This document shows, piece after piece, positions 31,985-41,187 of a stretch of DNA of 64,000 nucleotides. Below the pieces are notes generated by a model. That model was given only the letters and a program-made list of their open reading frames with translations, had not been told where the DNA came from and ran no database searches. This DNA comes from Afipia carboxidovorans OM5. Lineage in GTDB: Bacteria > Pseudomonadota > Alphaproteobacteria > Rhizobiales > Xanthobacteraceae. The stretch is taken from positions 930,001 through 994,000 of the forward strand of contig NC_015684.1 of the NCBI RefSeq assembly GCF_000218565.1, written 5' to 3'. The position numbers were made by a program, and so were the translations under genes. The first letter of the stretch is position 1. Each line of letters begins with the position of its first letter.

Positions 31985-33412
31985 ATGCTTTTCAAGCCTC
32001 GTCCGGACGCAGCCCTGCGCGAGACTTCGCATGGGGAGACTTTGCAGCGAGAAACCTGGCGCGATGAATTTCGCGCAACTCTCTCGCTTGCCTGGCCGCT
32101 GGTGCTGACCAACCTCGTACAGATCGCGCTCGCGACGACGGACATGATCGTGGTGGGGCGGCTCGGGCCAACCGCGCTTGCCGCCGCGACCCTCGGCTTC
32201 AACCTCTATCTCGCCGTGCATCTGTTCGGCATCGGCGTGCTCACTGCGACCTCGCCGATGATGGCGAGCGCGATTGGCCGCAAGCTGCACATGGTGCGCG
32301 ACGTGCGCCGCACTTTCCGGCAGGGGCTGTGGACTGCGGCGCTGATCGCGCTTCCGTGTTGGGTCATGCTGTGGCAGGCGGAAGCGATCCTGATCCTGTT
32401 CCGGATCGAACCTGAGCTTGCCGCGGAAGCGGCTTCCTTCATGCACCATTTGCAGTGGGGCCTGTTGCCGTCGCTCGGCTACATCGCGCTGCGTTCGTTC
32501 GTCGCCGCGCTGGAGCGGCCGGCGTGGGCGCTGGTCGTCACCGGTTTCGCATTCGTCTTCAACATTCTTGCAAACTATGCGCTGGTGTTTGGCCATTTCG
32601 GTTTCCCGGCGATGGGACTCATCGGCTCCGGCACTGCGACCGCGCTGTCGAACACCGTTCTGTTCGCATGCTTCGTCGTAGTGGTGACTCGGGCCAGGCC
32701 GTTCCGCCGCTATGCGCTGTTCGGACACTGGTGGCGGCCGGATTGGCCGCGGCTGCGCACGCTGTGGCGGATCGGTCTGCCGATCGGCGCGACGATCATG
32801 TTCGAGATCACCGTATTCAACGCCGCCGTGTTCCTGATGGGGCAGTTCGGTACGGCGGCGATTGCCGCGCACGCGATTGCGATCCAGATCGCCTCGACGA
32901 GCTTCATGGTCCCGATGGGCGTCGGGCAGGCGGCAACGGTGCGCGTAGGGCTTGCCTATGGTGCGCGCGATGCCGATGCCGTCACGCGTTCGGGCTGGAC
33001 TGCATTTGCGCTGGCGATCGGCTTCATGGCGTCGATGAGCGTGCTGATGCTGGCCGCGCCGCAGCTACTCATTGCCGCCTTCATCAACGTCAACGATCCG
33101 GCGAATGCCGCGGTGATCGGCCTTGCGGCGTCGTTCCTGATGTGGGCCGCGATCTTCCAGATTGCCGATGGTGCGCAGGTGGTCGGCGCGGGCATGCTGC
33201 GCGGGCTGCAGGATACGCGGGTGCCGATGATCTATGCCGCCGTCGGCTATTGGGGCATCGGCATGACGCTGAGCTTGTTGCTCGCCTTCAAGTTCGGCTT
33301 CGATGGTGTCGGCATCTGGATCGGCCTTGCGGTCGGGCTTGCCGTGGTTGCGTGCGCGATGATCGGGCGCTGGATGCGGCGCGCGCGACTCGGCCTCGTG
33401 CCCGCCAATTGA
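31985..33412 (+). CDS. MATE family multidrug/cation antiporter
   Basis: 475 residues from the ATG at 31985, with AAAGGA upstream. Twelve hydrophobic segments in two repeats: the first repeat contains LAWPLVLTNLVQIALATTDM, the second LPIGATIMFEITVFNAAVFL, and a P-G..Q-type sequence (VPMGVGQAATVRVGLAYGA) marks the family (NorM/DinF). MATE proteins export drugs, toxic metabolites or cationic dyes using sodium or proton gradients. No substrate or regulator is evident nearby. A strong terminator follows directly. Confidence 0.92.
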   Translation: MLFKPRPDAALRETSHGETLQRETWRDEFRATLSLAWPLVLTNLVQIALATTDMIVVGRLGPTALAAATLGFNLYLAVHLFGIGVLTATSPMMASAIGRKLHMVRDVRRTFRQGLWTAALIALPCWVMLWQAEAILILFRIEPELAAEAASFMHHLQWGLLPSLGYIALRSFVAALERPAWALVVTGFAFVFNILANYALVFGHFGFPAMGLIGSGTATALSNTVLFACFVVVVTRARPFRRYALFGHWWRPDWPRLRTLWRIGLPIGATIMFEITVFNAAVFLMGQFGTAAIAAHAIAIQIASTSFMVPMGVGQAATVRVGLAYGARDADAVTRSGWTAFALAIGFMASMSVLMLAAPQLLIAAFINVNDPANAAVIGLAASFLMWAAIFQIADGAQVVGAGMLRGLQDTRVPMIYAAVGYWGIGMTLSLLLAFKFGFDGVGIWIGLAVGLAVVACAMIGRWMRRARLGLVPAN

Positions 33413-33413
33413 A

Positions 33414-33446
33414 AACGCCGCAGTGAAGACTGCGGCGTTCGATCTT
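33414..33446. terminator. Strong intrinsic terminator after the MATE gene
   Basis: AACGCCGCAGT (33414-33424), loop GAAG, ACTGCGGCGTT (33429-33439): a perfect 11-bp stem. It is followed by CGATCTTTT downstream and preceded by AAAA, so it can serve the MATE gene and the converging ilvE. Confidence 0.9.
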
Positions 33447-33478
33447 TTGCAAATATATGGAAGCGGAGAGCGTGCCGC

Positions 33479-34591
33479 TCACACCACTTTGCGAATCCAC
33501 TCGTGCGGATCGGCCGCGCGGCCGTACTGGATATCGACGAGTTGCTTGCGCAATCCCGTCGCGACCGGGCCTGCGGCGCCGCCGTTGATCTGGAAATCGC
33601 CGTGCGGCGAGCGCACCTTGCCGATCGGCGAGATCACGGCTGCGGTGCCGCAGGCAAAAGCCTCTTTCAGTTTTCCGCTCGCGGCGTCAGCTCGCCACTG
33701 CTCGATCGAATAAGTATCTTCGCGGACCTCTCTGCCGGCTTCCCGTGCGAGCTTGATAATCGAGTCGCGGGTAATGCCGGGCAGGATGGTGCCGAGCGGC
33801 GGCGTCAGCAGCGAGCCGTCATCGAACACGAAAAAGATGTTCATGCCGCCGAGCTCTTCGACATAACGGCGCTCGAGCGCATCGAGGAACACGACCTGAT
33901 CGCAGCTATGCTCGATCGCCTCGGCCTGCGCGCGCAGGCTTGCGGCGTAGTTGCCGCCGCATTTGACGGCGCCGGTGCCGCCGATCGCGGCGCGGGTGAA
34001 ATTCTCTGATACCCAGATCGAGACCGGCGCAGGGCCCCCCTTGAAGTAGGAGCCGACCGGCGAAGCAATAACGGCGAAGATGTATTCGGCCGACGGCTTG
34101 ACGCCGAGGAACACCTCGTTGGCGATCATGAAGGGCCGTAGATAGAGGCTGCCTTCGCCGCCGGGAATCCAGTCGTGGTCGATGCGCACGAGTTGCTCCA
34201 CGGCCTCGATAAAGACGTGCTCCGGCAACGGCGCCATCGCCATCCGCTCGGCCGAATTCCAGAAGCGGCGTGCATTGGCGTCGGGACGGAACAGGTTCAC
34301 GCCGCCGTCATCGCGCTTGTAGGCTTTGAGGCCTTCGAAAATTTCCTGGGCGTAGTGCAGCACTGCGGTCGCGGGATCGAGTGCGAAAGCCGCGCGGGAT
34401 TCGACGCGCGCGCTGTGCCAGCCCTTCGCGGTGCTATAGCGGACGACCGCCATGTGATCGGTGAACACCTGGCCGAAGCCGAGGTTGGAGAGCTTGGCGG
34501 CGCGCTCGGTCTCCGGCGTCGGATTCGCTGTCGGGCGAATCTCGAAATTCAATAGCGCCGCGCCGTCGATCTTGTCGAAGGACACGCCCAT
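33479..34591 (-). CDS. ilvE: Branched-chain amino acid aminotransferase
   Basis: 370 residues from the ATG at 34591, with GGGAG upstream; the 18-residue longer frame is less likely. Fold type IV PLP enzyme: substrate/PLP features HYAQEIFEGLKAYKR, LRPFMIANE, GGTGAVKCGGNYAAS (Schiff-base Lys in KCGGNY), RRYVEELGGMNIFFV and ILPGITRDSIIKLA. It transfers the amino group between glutamate and Leu, Ile or Val. It is divergent from petP; ilvE-petP-petR adjacency recurs in Bradyrhizobiaceae. Confidence 0.95.
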   Translation of the reverse strand: MGVSFDKIDGAALLNFEIRPTANPTPETERAAKLSNLGFGQVFTDHMAVVRYSTAKGWHSARVESRAAFALDPATAVLHYAQEIFEGLKAYKRDDGGVNLFRPDANARRFWNSAERMAMAPLPEHVFIEAVEQLVRIDHDWIPGGEGSLYLRPFMIANEVFLGVKPSAEYIFAVIASPVGSYFKGGPAPVSIWVSENFTRAAIGGTGAVKCGGNYAASLRAQAEAIEHSCDQVVFLDALERRYVEELGGMNIFFVFDDGSLLTPPLGTILPGITRDSIIKLAREAGREVREDTYSIEQWRADAASGKLKEAFACGTAAVISPIGKVRSPHGDFQINGGAAGPVATGLRKQLVDIQYGRAADPHEWIRKVV

Positions 34592-34830
34592 GGTTGCTCT
34601 CCCGTTTGTTGTACGCTGCGGCTGCGCTGCGTGGCTGCGCGCCATGCCTTTGCGGCGGTGTTCTTTACGATTTCGCGAAATCCGTGAAGTCCAGTATGTT
34701 TCGCGCCGGGCAGGCGGACAATCGCGACTTTGCGCCGTTGCCTTTTAATCCCTGGAGGACATTCGGGAGACGGCCGAGATTTTCCGAAAGTTTCACAAAA
34801 GACATCTGCTTTGTAACGTAACACCAAAAA

Positions 34831-34851
34831 TATGTCAACATGACTGACATA
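34831..34851. promoter_or_regulatory. Perfect dyad centred on the petP start codon, candidate autorepression site
   Basis: TATGTCA (34831-34837), seven bases, TGACATA (34845-34851). The central seven bases contain the ATG at 34840-34842. MarR proteins commonly bind such 16-20 bp dyads in their own promoters. If translation starts at the second Met (34855), the dyad lies in the 5' leader. Confidence 0.55.
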
Positions 34852-35376
34852 AGTATGAGAACCTTGAAAACCGACAGTGCAAAAGGGCAAACGCCGGCAT
34901 CCGAGGTCCGGTGGGACATCGTCGAGCTTCTGTTTTTCGCCTATCGCGATTTCGTCGGCGACGCCGACCATGTGCTGGAGGAGTTCGGCTTCGGCCGCGC
35001 CCACCATCGTGTGATGCATTTCGTGCAGCGCTACCCCGGCCTCAAGGTCGCCGATCTTCTGCAGGTGTTGCGCATCACCAAGCAGTCGCTCGGCCGCGTG
35101 CTGAAGCAGCTCCTCGATGAGGGTTACATCGTCCAGCGCGCCGGCGACAGCGATCGCCGCCAGCGTCTTCTTTTTGCCACGCCGAAAGGCGAAGCGCTTG
35201 TGGTGCGGCTTGCGAGCCTGCAGACCCGCCGCATCGAGCGGGCGCTGGCCCCGCTCGGCCGCGAGGGCGCGGACAGCGTGCGCAAGTTCCTGCTCGGCCT
35301 GATCGACCATGACGATCCCGACAAGGTGCTGCAGACCATTCTCAAGGGCCGGGGAGAAATGAGGACGAGGGCGTGA
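34840..35376 (+). CDS. petP: MarR family transcriptional regulator (PetP-like)
   Basis: 178 residues (173 from the second Met at 34855). The winged helix is visible: FGRAHHRVMHFVQRYPGLKV, LLQVLRITKQSLGRVLKQLL (recognition helix) and the wing GDSDRRQRLLFATPKG. It forms a GTGA overlap with the response regulator, so the two are co-translated. In Rhodobacter capsulatus a MarR protein PetP pairs with the response regulator PetR next to cytochrome bc1 genes. The gene names here rest on that pairing. The perfect dyad on its start suggests autoregulation. Confidence 0.85.
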   Translation: MTDISMRTLKTDSAKGQTPASEVRWDIVELLFFAYRDFVGDADHVLEEFGFGRAHHRVMHFVQRYPGLKVADLLQVLRITKQSLGRVLKQLLDEGYIVQRAGDSDRRQRLLFATPKGEALVVRLASLQTRRIERALAPLGREGADSVRKFLLGLIDHDDPDKVLQTILKGRGEMRTRA

Positions 35377-36098
35377 ACGAGGCAGCGGCCGGCGAGAGAA
35401 AGCCAAGACGGATCGACGACGAGGCGCCGCATCTGTTGCTCGTCGACGATGACCGCCGCATTCGCGATCTGCTTTCGCGCTTTCTCGGCAATGAAGGCTA
35501 CCGCGTCACCACCGCGCGGAGTGCTGCTGCGGCGCGCGCCAAGCTGACCGGCCTTGATTTCGATCTCCTGATTCTCGATGTGATGATGCCAGGCGAAACC
35601 GGCTTCGAGCTGGCACGGGCGTTGCGTGAAACCTCGCAAGTGCCGATCATCATGCTGACTGCGCGCCATGAGGCGGAAAGCAGGATCGAGGGTCTGCAGA
35701 TTGGTGCCGACGATTACGTCGCAAAGCCCTTCGAGCCGCGCGAGCTGTTGCTGCGGATCGCCAACATCCTGAAGCGTGTGGCGCCGATCGCGGTGATGCC
35801 GGTGGAGTCGGTGGCGTTCGGGCCTTACGTCTATCATCTCGAGCGCGGCGAACTGCGCAACGGCGATGAGGTGATCCACCTGACCGACCGCGAACGCGAG
35901 ATGCTGCGCATTCTTGCGTCTGCGCCGGGCGAGACGGTGTCGCGCGCAATGCTGACCGGCAACGGCAATAACGGCAACGAGCGGGCGGTCGACGTGCAGA
36001 TCAACCGCCTGCGCCGCAAGATCGAGCGCGATCCCGCCAATCCGCTGTTCCTGCAGGCGGTGCGTGGCATCGGCTATCGACTGGTTGCCTCGCCATGA
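35373..36098 (+). CDS. petR: OmpR family response regulator (PetR-like)
   Basis: 241 residues from a GTG overlapping the petP stop. Receiver domain: LLLVDDDRRIRDLL (acidic pair), phosphoacceptor in LLILDVMMPGETGFEL, MLTARHEAES and VAKPFEPRELLLR. Winged-helix output domain: VIHLTDREREMLRILASA, AVDVQINRLRRKIERDP and VRGIGYRLVAS. It binds DNA when phosphorylated. The histidine kinase 47 bases downstream is its probable partner. Confidence 0.92.
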   Translation: MNEAAAGERKPRRIDDEAPHLLLVDDDRRIRDLLSRFLGNEGYRVTTARSAAAARAKLTGLDFDLLILDVMMPGETGFELARALRETSQVPIIMLTARHEAESRIEGLQIGADDYVAKPFEPRELLLRIANILKRVAPIAVMPVESVAFGPYVYHLERGELRNGDEVIHLTDREREMLRILASAPGETVSRAMLTGNGNNGNERAVDVQINRLRRKIERDPANPLFLQAVRGIGYRLVASP

Positions 36099-36144
36099 CC
36101 GTCGCTGTCCGCCTAGCCGCTGCTCGCCCAATCGCTGTTCGCCC

Positions 36145-37533
36145 ATGAGTGCGCTTGTCTCCGCAAAATCGATGTTAGGCGCGCTCGGGCGCGGACTCTC
36201 GACGCTGAACGGCTGGTTCGGCCGTGGCCTCAAAGAGCTGATGCCGAAAGGCCTCTATGCGCGCGCGCTGCTGATCATCATTGTGCCGATGGTGATCCTG
36301 CAGTCGGTGGTGGCGTTCGTATTCATGGAGCGTCACTGGAACACGGTGACCCGGCGGCTCTCGGCGGCGGTGGTGCAGGACATCTCGGCGCTGATCGATG
36401 TCTACAAATCCTATCCGCAGGACAAGGATCGTGTGCAGCTTCGCCGCATCGCCCAGACGCGGCTTGGTCTCGTGGTGGATTTCCTGCCGCCGAACGACAT
36501 GCCGGCGCCGGGGCCGAAGCCGTTCTTCTCGCTGCTTGACCAGACGCTGTCGCTGCAATTGAGCCGCCAGATTGGCCGGCCATTCTGGATCGATACGGTC
36601 GGGCGCTCCAACACGGTCGAGATCCGCATCAAGCTCGAAGACACGGTAATGCGGATTTACGCCCAGCGCAGCGCCGCCTATGCCTCGAACTCGCAGATCT
36701 TCATCTTCTGGATGCTCGGCACGTCGTCGATCCTCCTGATCGTCGCGGTCCTGTTCCTGCGCAATCAGATCCGGCCAATCCTGCATCTTGCCGATGCCGC
36801 GGAGAATTTCGGCAAAGGCCGCGATGCGCCGAATTTCCGCCCGCGCGGGGCGCGCGAGGTGCGACGCGCGGCGCAAGCCTTCATGGAGATGAAGGAGCGT
36901 GTCGAGCGCAGCCTCGAGCAGCGCACGACGATGCTTGCAGGCGTGAGCCACGACCTGCGTACCATCCTTACCCGCTTCAAGCTTGAACTCGCCTTGCTCG
37001 GCGATGCGCCGGAAGCCGAGGGCATGCGTAAGGATGTCGATGAGATGAGCGGCATGCTCGAGGATTATCTTGCGTTTGCGCGCGGCGACGGCGGCGAGCA
37101 GGCTACATTGACCGACATGGCGCAGGCGCTGGAGGAATTGGCCAGCGACGCCGAACGCCATGGTCATCCGGTGCGCGTGGCCTTCGAGGGCGACCCGATG
37201 GTCACGGTGCGCCCCGCATCGTTCAAGCGCTGTCTCGCGAACCTCGTGTCGAATGCCGCGCGCCACGCCGACACAATCGCCATCACCGGCTTTCGCGATG
37301 ACCGCTGGCTGACGGTGACGGTGGACGATGACGGCCCCGGCATTCCGCTGCAGTTGCGCGAAGAAGTCTTCAAGCCGTTCCTGCGGCTCGACGATGCACG
37401 CAATCAGGACGAGGGTGGCAGCGGGCTCGGCCTTGCCATCGCCCGCGACATCGCCCGCGCTCATGGCGGCGATATCACGTTGGCCGACAGCCCGCTCGGC
37501 GGCCTGCGCGCTGCGGTGCGTGTGCCGGTGTAG
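36145..37533 (+). CDS. Sensor histidine kinase (EnvZ-type), partner of PetR
   Basis: 462 residues from the ATG at 36145. Membrane helices near residues 35-55 and 190-210 frame a periplasmic sensor domain of about 130 residues; a HAMP segment (FLRNQIRPILHLADAAENFG) follows. The H-box is LAGVSHDLRTILTRFKLELA, the N-box NLVSNAARHAD, and G-boxes are DDDGPGIP and GGSGLGLAIARDIA. The kinase would autophosphorylate the H-box His and pass the phosphate to PetR. The sensed signal is unknown. The first PetR homologues were described as lacking an adjacent kinase; here one is linked. Confidence 0.92.
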   Translation: MSALVSAKSMLGALGRGLSTLNGWFGRGLKELMPKGLYARALLIIIVPMVILQSVVAFVFMERHWNTVTRRLSAAVVQDISALIDVYKSYPQDKDRVQLRRIAQTRLGLVVDFLPPNDMPAPGPKPFFSLLDQTLSLQLSRQIGRPFWIDTVGRSNTVEIRIKLEDTVMRIYAQRSAAYASNSQIFIFWMLGTSSILLIVAVLFLRNQIRPILHLADAAENFGKGRDAPNFRPRGAREVRRAAQAFMEMKERVERSLEQRTTMLAGVSHDLRTILTRFKLELALLGDAPEAEGMRKDVDEMSGMLEDYLAFARGDGGEQATLTDMAQALEELASDAERHGHPVRVAFEGDPMVTVRPASFKRCLANLVSNAARHADTIAITGFRDDRWLTVTVDDDGPGIPLQLREEVFKPFLRLDDARNQDEGGSGLGLAIARDIARAHGGDITLADSPLGGLRAAVRVPV

Positions 37534-37540
37534 CTCTTTT

Positions 37541-37566
37541 TCCCTCTCCCACAAGGGGAGAGAGAG
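37541..37566. repeat. Short family A hairpin between convergent genes
   Basis: CCCTCTCCC and GGGGAGAGAG make a hairpin in the 33-base gap between the kinase stop and the proC stop. It may act as a terminator for both. Confidence 0.5.
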
Positions 37567-38400
37567 TTACTTCGCCAGTTCTTTCGAGCGTTTTGCCGCC
37601 GCCGCCACGGCGCGCGTCAGCAGCGGCTGAAAGCCGTTGGCACCCATCAGCACGTCGAGTGCGGCCGCTGTGGTGCCGCCGGGCGAAGTCACGTTCTTCC
37701 GCAGCGTCTCGCTCCTCAATTCCGAGCGGTGCAGGAGTTCGCCTGCACCCGCGACCGTCTCGCGCGCAAGCCGCGTTGCCAACTCAGGCGGCAGCCCCGC
37801 TGCAACACCGGCACGGGCAAGCTCTTCCGCTAGCAGGAAGACATAGGCCGGGCCGGAGCCGGAGACGGCGGTGACGGCATCCATCAGCGTTTCGTCCTCG
37901 ATCCATTCGACAAGGCCGGTTGCGCGCAACAGCGCATCGGCAATGGCGCGCTGTGTATCGCCAACGCTCTTGTCCGCCACTGCAACGGTGGCGCCGCGTC
38001 CGATGGCGGCAGGTGTGTTGGGCATCGCCCGCACCACCTTGCCACCGCAGGCTTGCGCGAGCTTTGCGATCGGTACGCCTGCCATGATCGAGAGGACGAG
38101 TGTCTCGGGCCCGACATGCTTGCGCAATTGCGGCGCGGCATCGGCAAACATCTGCGGCTTCACCGCCAGCACCAGCGCATCGACGCCGCTCAGCGCGTCG
38201 TGATCCGGATTGATGCGAAGGCCCTGCGCAGCGAGCTTTGTGATGTCGGCGGACGGTGCAGGGTCGATCACCGCGAGCTTGTTCGCGGCAACACCTTGCG
38301 CGAGCCAGCCGGCGAGCATCGCGCTGCCCATCTTGCCCGCACCAGCGAGCAGGATCGTGCCGTTAAGCTTGGCAAGAATATCGGTGTGAGGTGAGGTCAT
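37567..38400 (-). CDS. proC: Pyrroline-5-carboxylate reductase
   Basis: 277 residues. The NAD(P)-binding motif is ILLAGAGKMGSAMLAGWLAQG; ALVLAVKPQMFADAAPQL and VVRAMPNTPAAIGRGATVAV are family blocks; the C-terminal signature is MDAVTAVSGSGPAYVFLLAE, ending VTSPGGTTAAALDVL. It makes the last step of proline synthesis. It follows the YbjN gene on the same strand, an adjacency seen across rhizobiales; the 120-base gap between them contains a short repeat (CCCCGCGAAGGCGGGGACCC). Confidence 0.95.
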   Translation of the reverse strand: MTSPHTDILAKLNGTILLAGAGKMGSAMLAGWLAQGVAANKLAVIDPAPSADITKLAAQGLRINPDHDALSGVDALVLAVKPQMFADAAPQLRKHVGPETLVLSIMAGVPIAKLAQACGGKVVRAMPNTPAAIGRGATVAVADKSVGDTQRAIADALLRATGLVEWIEDETLMDAVTAVSGSGPAYVFLLAEELARAGVAAGLPPELATRLARETVAGAGELLHRSELRSETLRKNVTSPGGTTAAALDVLMGANGFQPLLTRAVAAAAKRSKELAK

Positions 38401-38520
38401 CGTTCCAACGCCGCATCGCCCCGCGAAGGCGGGGACCCAGAGGCAATTTGTATGTCAGGGTGATACTTGCAACAAGCCGACCAATCGGCTGGTTGCGATG
38501 TTTCAGGCCGGGTCTTCGTC

Positions 38521-39021
38521 CTAGGCTTCGCCCACGGTATCGAACATCGCCGCCGACATGGCATCCGTCGCGGTCTTGCCGCTCCAGACCACGAACTGGA
38601 AGGCGGGGAAGTAGCGCTCGCAGGCCATCACCGCCGTCTCGAACATCATTTCGCACTGCGCGTTGGTGGCGGTGAGGTTGCGCGGCAGCAGCAGCGACTG
38701 GCGGTGCATCACCATGCCCGACTGCGACCAGAGATCGAAATGTCCGACCCACATCTGCTCGTTGGCGGCGGCGATCAGGCGCTGCACCTCGGCGCGGCGG
38801 CCAGCTGGAATCTTCATGTCGAAGGCGCAGGCAACGTGCAACGCCTCGATCTCCGGCATCCATGTGAAGGATACCTGATAGTCGGTGAAGTGGCCCTTGT
38901 AGACGATCGTGACTTCGTCTTCGCCTGAGCGCTCGAAGGCGAGATCGTTGTTGGCCGCAATTTCCTCGACGACCGCGAGCGGGCTGGATGTTGAATCGAG
39001 AGTGATGTCCAGAAGGGACAT
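38521..39021 (-). CDS. YbjN domain protein
   Basis: 166 residues from the ATG at 39021 (AGGATG upstream); the 56 extra residues of the longer frame do not resemble the family. LAFERSGEDEVTIVYKGHFT, DYQVSFTWMPEIEALHVACA, EVQRLIAAANEQMWVGHFDL and MFETAVMACERYFPAFQFVV match the YbjN (DUF1790) fold, which is related to type III secretion chaperones. Its cellular role is not defined. The final residues MSAAMFDTVGEA are acidic and probably disordered. Confidence 0.88.
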   Translation of the reverse strand: MSLLDITLDSTSSPLAVVEEIAANNDLAFERSGEDEVTIVYKGHFTDYQVSFTWMPEIEALHVACAFDMKIPAGRRAEVQRLIAAANEQMWVGHFDLWSQSGMVMHRQSLLLPRNLTATNAQCEMMFETAVMACERYFPAFQFVVWSGKTATDAMSAAMFDTVGEA

Positions 39022-39442
39022 GCCGGTTTCATCCTGTGGCTTGGTGCACGCGAAACGAGGGCAAAACGGTTCGACGGTGATCCCGTCGCAAATTCGAGTG
39101 GCTTCGTCAGGCCGTATCGAACGTGCCCGAGAATTGATCTGTGATTTGCGACTCCGGCGCAATCGACCGGGGACTCGTTCCACAGGCATTCAGAAAAAAA
39201 ATGCAGTCATCAACAGGCGAAACGAGAACAAACCGGAATCAAATCGACGGTTACGAGTCTCGCGCAAAATCTTCGCGCGATGCGAGTCCCGCGAACTGTC
39301 TGCAAGCGCCTCGGCGTTAGCCGGCGCAGGAGGATTCCGCAGGCTGAAAATGAGTCGGGATGCGGGCGAGAACAGGCGTCTCGCTTAAGCAGCGGAAGAT
39401 GATCGAAGATGGAGGAGGACGAGGCGGACGCGAATGGTCGCG
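39022..39442. other. 421-bp gap between prs and the YbjN gene, no gene seen
   Basis: Somewhat AT-richer than the flanks, with a run of eight A's at about 39191-39198. It holds the leader of the YbjN gene and the end of the prs transcript. A 6-bp stem TCGCGC/GCGCGA with a 9-base loop lies around 39262-39283. Open frames here have neither start signals nor family similarity. Confidence 0.6.
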
Positions 39443-40438
39443 TCAGTCGAACAGGCTCGACACCGACTCTTCCGACGCCGTGCGGTCGATCGCTTCGCCG
39501 ATCAGGTTCGCGATCGAGAGCGTGCGGATGTTGGGCGCGTTGCGTACCGCCTCGGTTGCCTGGATCGAGTCGGTGATCACGAGCTCCTTGAGCTTCGAGG
39601 CGGTGATGCGGGCGATGGCACCGCCCGAGAGCACGCCGTGGGTGATGTAGGCGTAGACTTCCTTGGCACCCTTGGCGAGCAGCGCGTCGGCCGCGTTCAC
39701 CAGCGTGCCGCCGGAATCGACGATATCGTCGACGAGCACGCAGGTGTAGCCGGTGACGTCGCCGATCACGTTCATCACCTCTGACTCGCCCGCGCGCTCG
39801 CGGCGTTTGTCGATGATGGAGAGCGGCGCGTTGATGCGCTTGGCGAGGCCGCGCGCGCGAACCACGCCGCCGACGTCGGGTGACACCACCATCACGCTGC
39901 CGAGGTCGAAGCGCTCGCGGATGTCGCGGACCATCACCGGCGCGGCGTAGAGATTGTCGGTCGGGATATCGAAGAAGCCCTGAATCTGCCCGGCATGCAG
40001 GTCGAGCGTCATCACGCGATCGGCACCGGCATGGGTGATGAGGTTGGCGACCAGCTTGGCCGAGATCGGCGTGCGCGGTCCCGCCTTGCGGTCCTGCCGG
40101 GCGTAACCGAAATAGGGCACCACCGCGGTGATGCGGCGCGCGGAGGCACGACGCAACGCGTCGATGATGATGAGCAGCTCCATCAGGTGGTCGTTGGCCG
40201 GATAGGATGTGGACTGCACCACGAAGACGTCGGAGCCGCGGACGTTTTCCTGAATCTCGACAAAGACTTCCATGTCGGCGAAGCGCCGGACCACGGCCTT
40301 TGTCATCGGCAGGTCAAGATGGGCGGATATGGCCTGAGCCAGTTCCGGGTTGGAATTGCCGGTGACGAGCTTGATCGAACCGTTCTTCGCCGACGCGGAG
40401 ACCTTGTCGCGCGTCTTCGTTCCTACGCTCGTCAGCAT
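39443..40438 (-). CDS. prs: Ribose-phosphate pyrophosphokinase
   Basis: 331 residues. GNSNPELAQAISAHLDLPMT, FADMEVFVEIQENVRGSDVF, VVPYFGYARQDRK, DLHAGQIQGFFDIPTDNL (PRPP synthase signature), VVSPDVGGVVRARGLAKRI and CVLVDDIVDSGGTLVNAADA (PRPP loop). It makes PRPP from ribose-5-phosphate and ATP for nucleotide, His and Trp synthesis. The first 18 or so residues precede the usual start of the family; no better start codon is visible. Confidence 0.96.
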   Translation of the reverse strand: MLTSVGTKTRDKVSASAKNGSIKLVTGNSNPELAQAISAHLDLPMTKAVVRRFADMEVFVEIQENVRGSDVFVVQSTSYPANDHLMELLIIIDALRRASARRITAVVPYFGYARQDRKAGPRTPISAKLVANLITHAGADRVMTLDLHAGQIQGFFDIPTDNLYAAPVMVRDIRERFDLGSVMVVSPDVGGVVRARGLAKRINAPLSIIDKRRERAGESEVMNVIGDVTGYTCVLVDDIVDSGGTLVNAADALLAKGAKEVYAYITHGVLSGGAIARITASKLKELVITDSIQATEAVRNAPNIRTLSIANLIGEAIDRTASEESVSSLFD

Positions 40439-40554
40439 GTCGGCAGGTCCCTGTTATTCGGCTCTTGGCAGCTCTTGGCAGTTGCCGGGGTGATAACAAG
40501 CGCATACCGCTGCTGGCAATAAGTCTTACGGTGTTTTTCCGGTGAATCTCGCGG

Positions 40555-41187
40555 TTACTGGCCGCTGAAGGCGAGCGCCTGAGGCGCGGCGTCAGCAGCA
40601 GGGGCGCTATCTCCCGGCAATGCCGCCACGGCGGGGCCGGACGCTTCGGGAACCGGCGGGGCCGGGCTTGCCGGGGTGCCGCCGTTCACCAGCGTGGCGA
40701 GCCCGACGAGGCCTGCCTGGGAAATCTTGCGCAGCACGGCGTCGTCGGCGGCGTCCCAGGCATCGCGCCCGGCCGCGCCTGCGGGTTCGGTGCCGCTCAG
40801 GCGCATCGCTCGGCTCTGGTCGACGTCATAGACATCCCAGACCCATGAAATCGAGGCGCGGCGGCTGCCACGCTCGACCTGCGCGGCATAATAGCTGCGC
40901 ACGCGATAGGAGGGGTTGGCGTCGCGCGAGACCACGGAAATGTTGCGGGTGGCGCCTTCAGCCTCGAGCACGCGGACGAGCCGCTGAAACACCTGCGGCG
41001 GTGGGCCATCCACGGAATCGAAAGCGACCGTCGGGCCGAAACCCTGCGAGGCGGTCGGGCTCGGCCCCTGCGCCGTGCAGCCTGCCGCAAGCATCGCCAG
41101 CGCGCCGAGCACGAGCCAGCGCAGGTGCCGTGCGGGACCGTTGTGGCCCGCTGCCGTCTTTGCACTTGAAAGCGTCAAGTCACGCAT
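40555..41187 (-). CDS. Putative lipoprotein of unknown function
   Basis: 210 residues. RWLVLGALAMLAAGCTAQGP is a lipobox (LAAGC) after a 20-residue basic/hydrophobic start, so the protein is probably processed by Lgt and LspA, both encoded in this window. The mature domain (VFQRLVRVLEAEGATRNISV, RASISWVWDVYDVDQSRAMR, DAWDAADDAVLRKISQAGLV) resembles the small outer-membrane-associated lipoproteins next to prs in rhizobiales; the C-terminus is a Pro/Ala-rich tail. Function unknown. Confidence 0.8.
   Translation of the reverse strand: MRDLTLSSAKTAAGHNGPARHLRWLVLGALAMLAAGCTAQGPSPTASQGFGPTVAFDSVDGPPPQVFQRLVRVLEAEGATRNISVVSRDANPSYRVRSYYAAQVERGSRRASISWVWDVYDVDQSRAMRLSGTEPAGAAGRDAWDAADDAVLRKISQAGLVGLATLVNGGTPASPAPPVPEASGPAVAALPGDSAPAADAAPQALAFSGQ

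Noticed and set aside
36096..36146. Small frame between petR and the kinase gene starting ATGACCGTCGC
   Set aside because: Only about 17 codons to a stop, with no ribosome-binding site or family features; it is probably leader sequence of the kinase gene.
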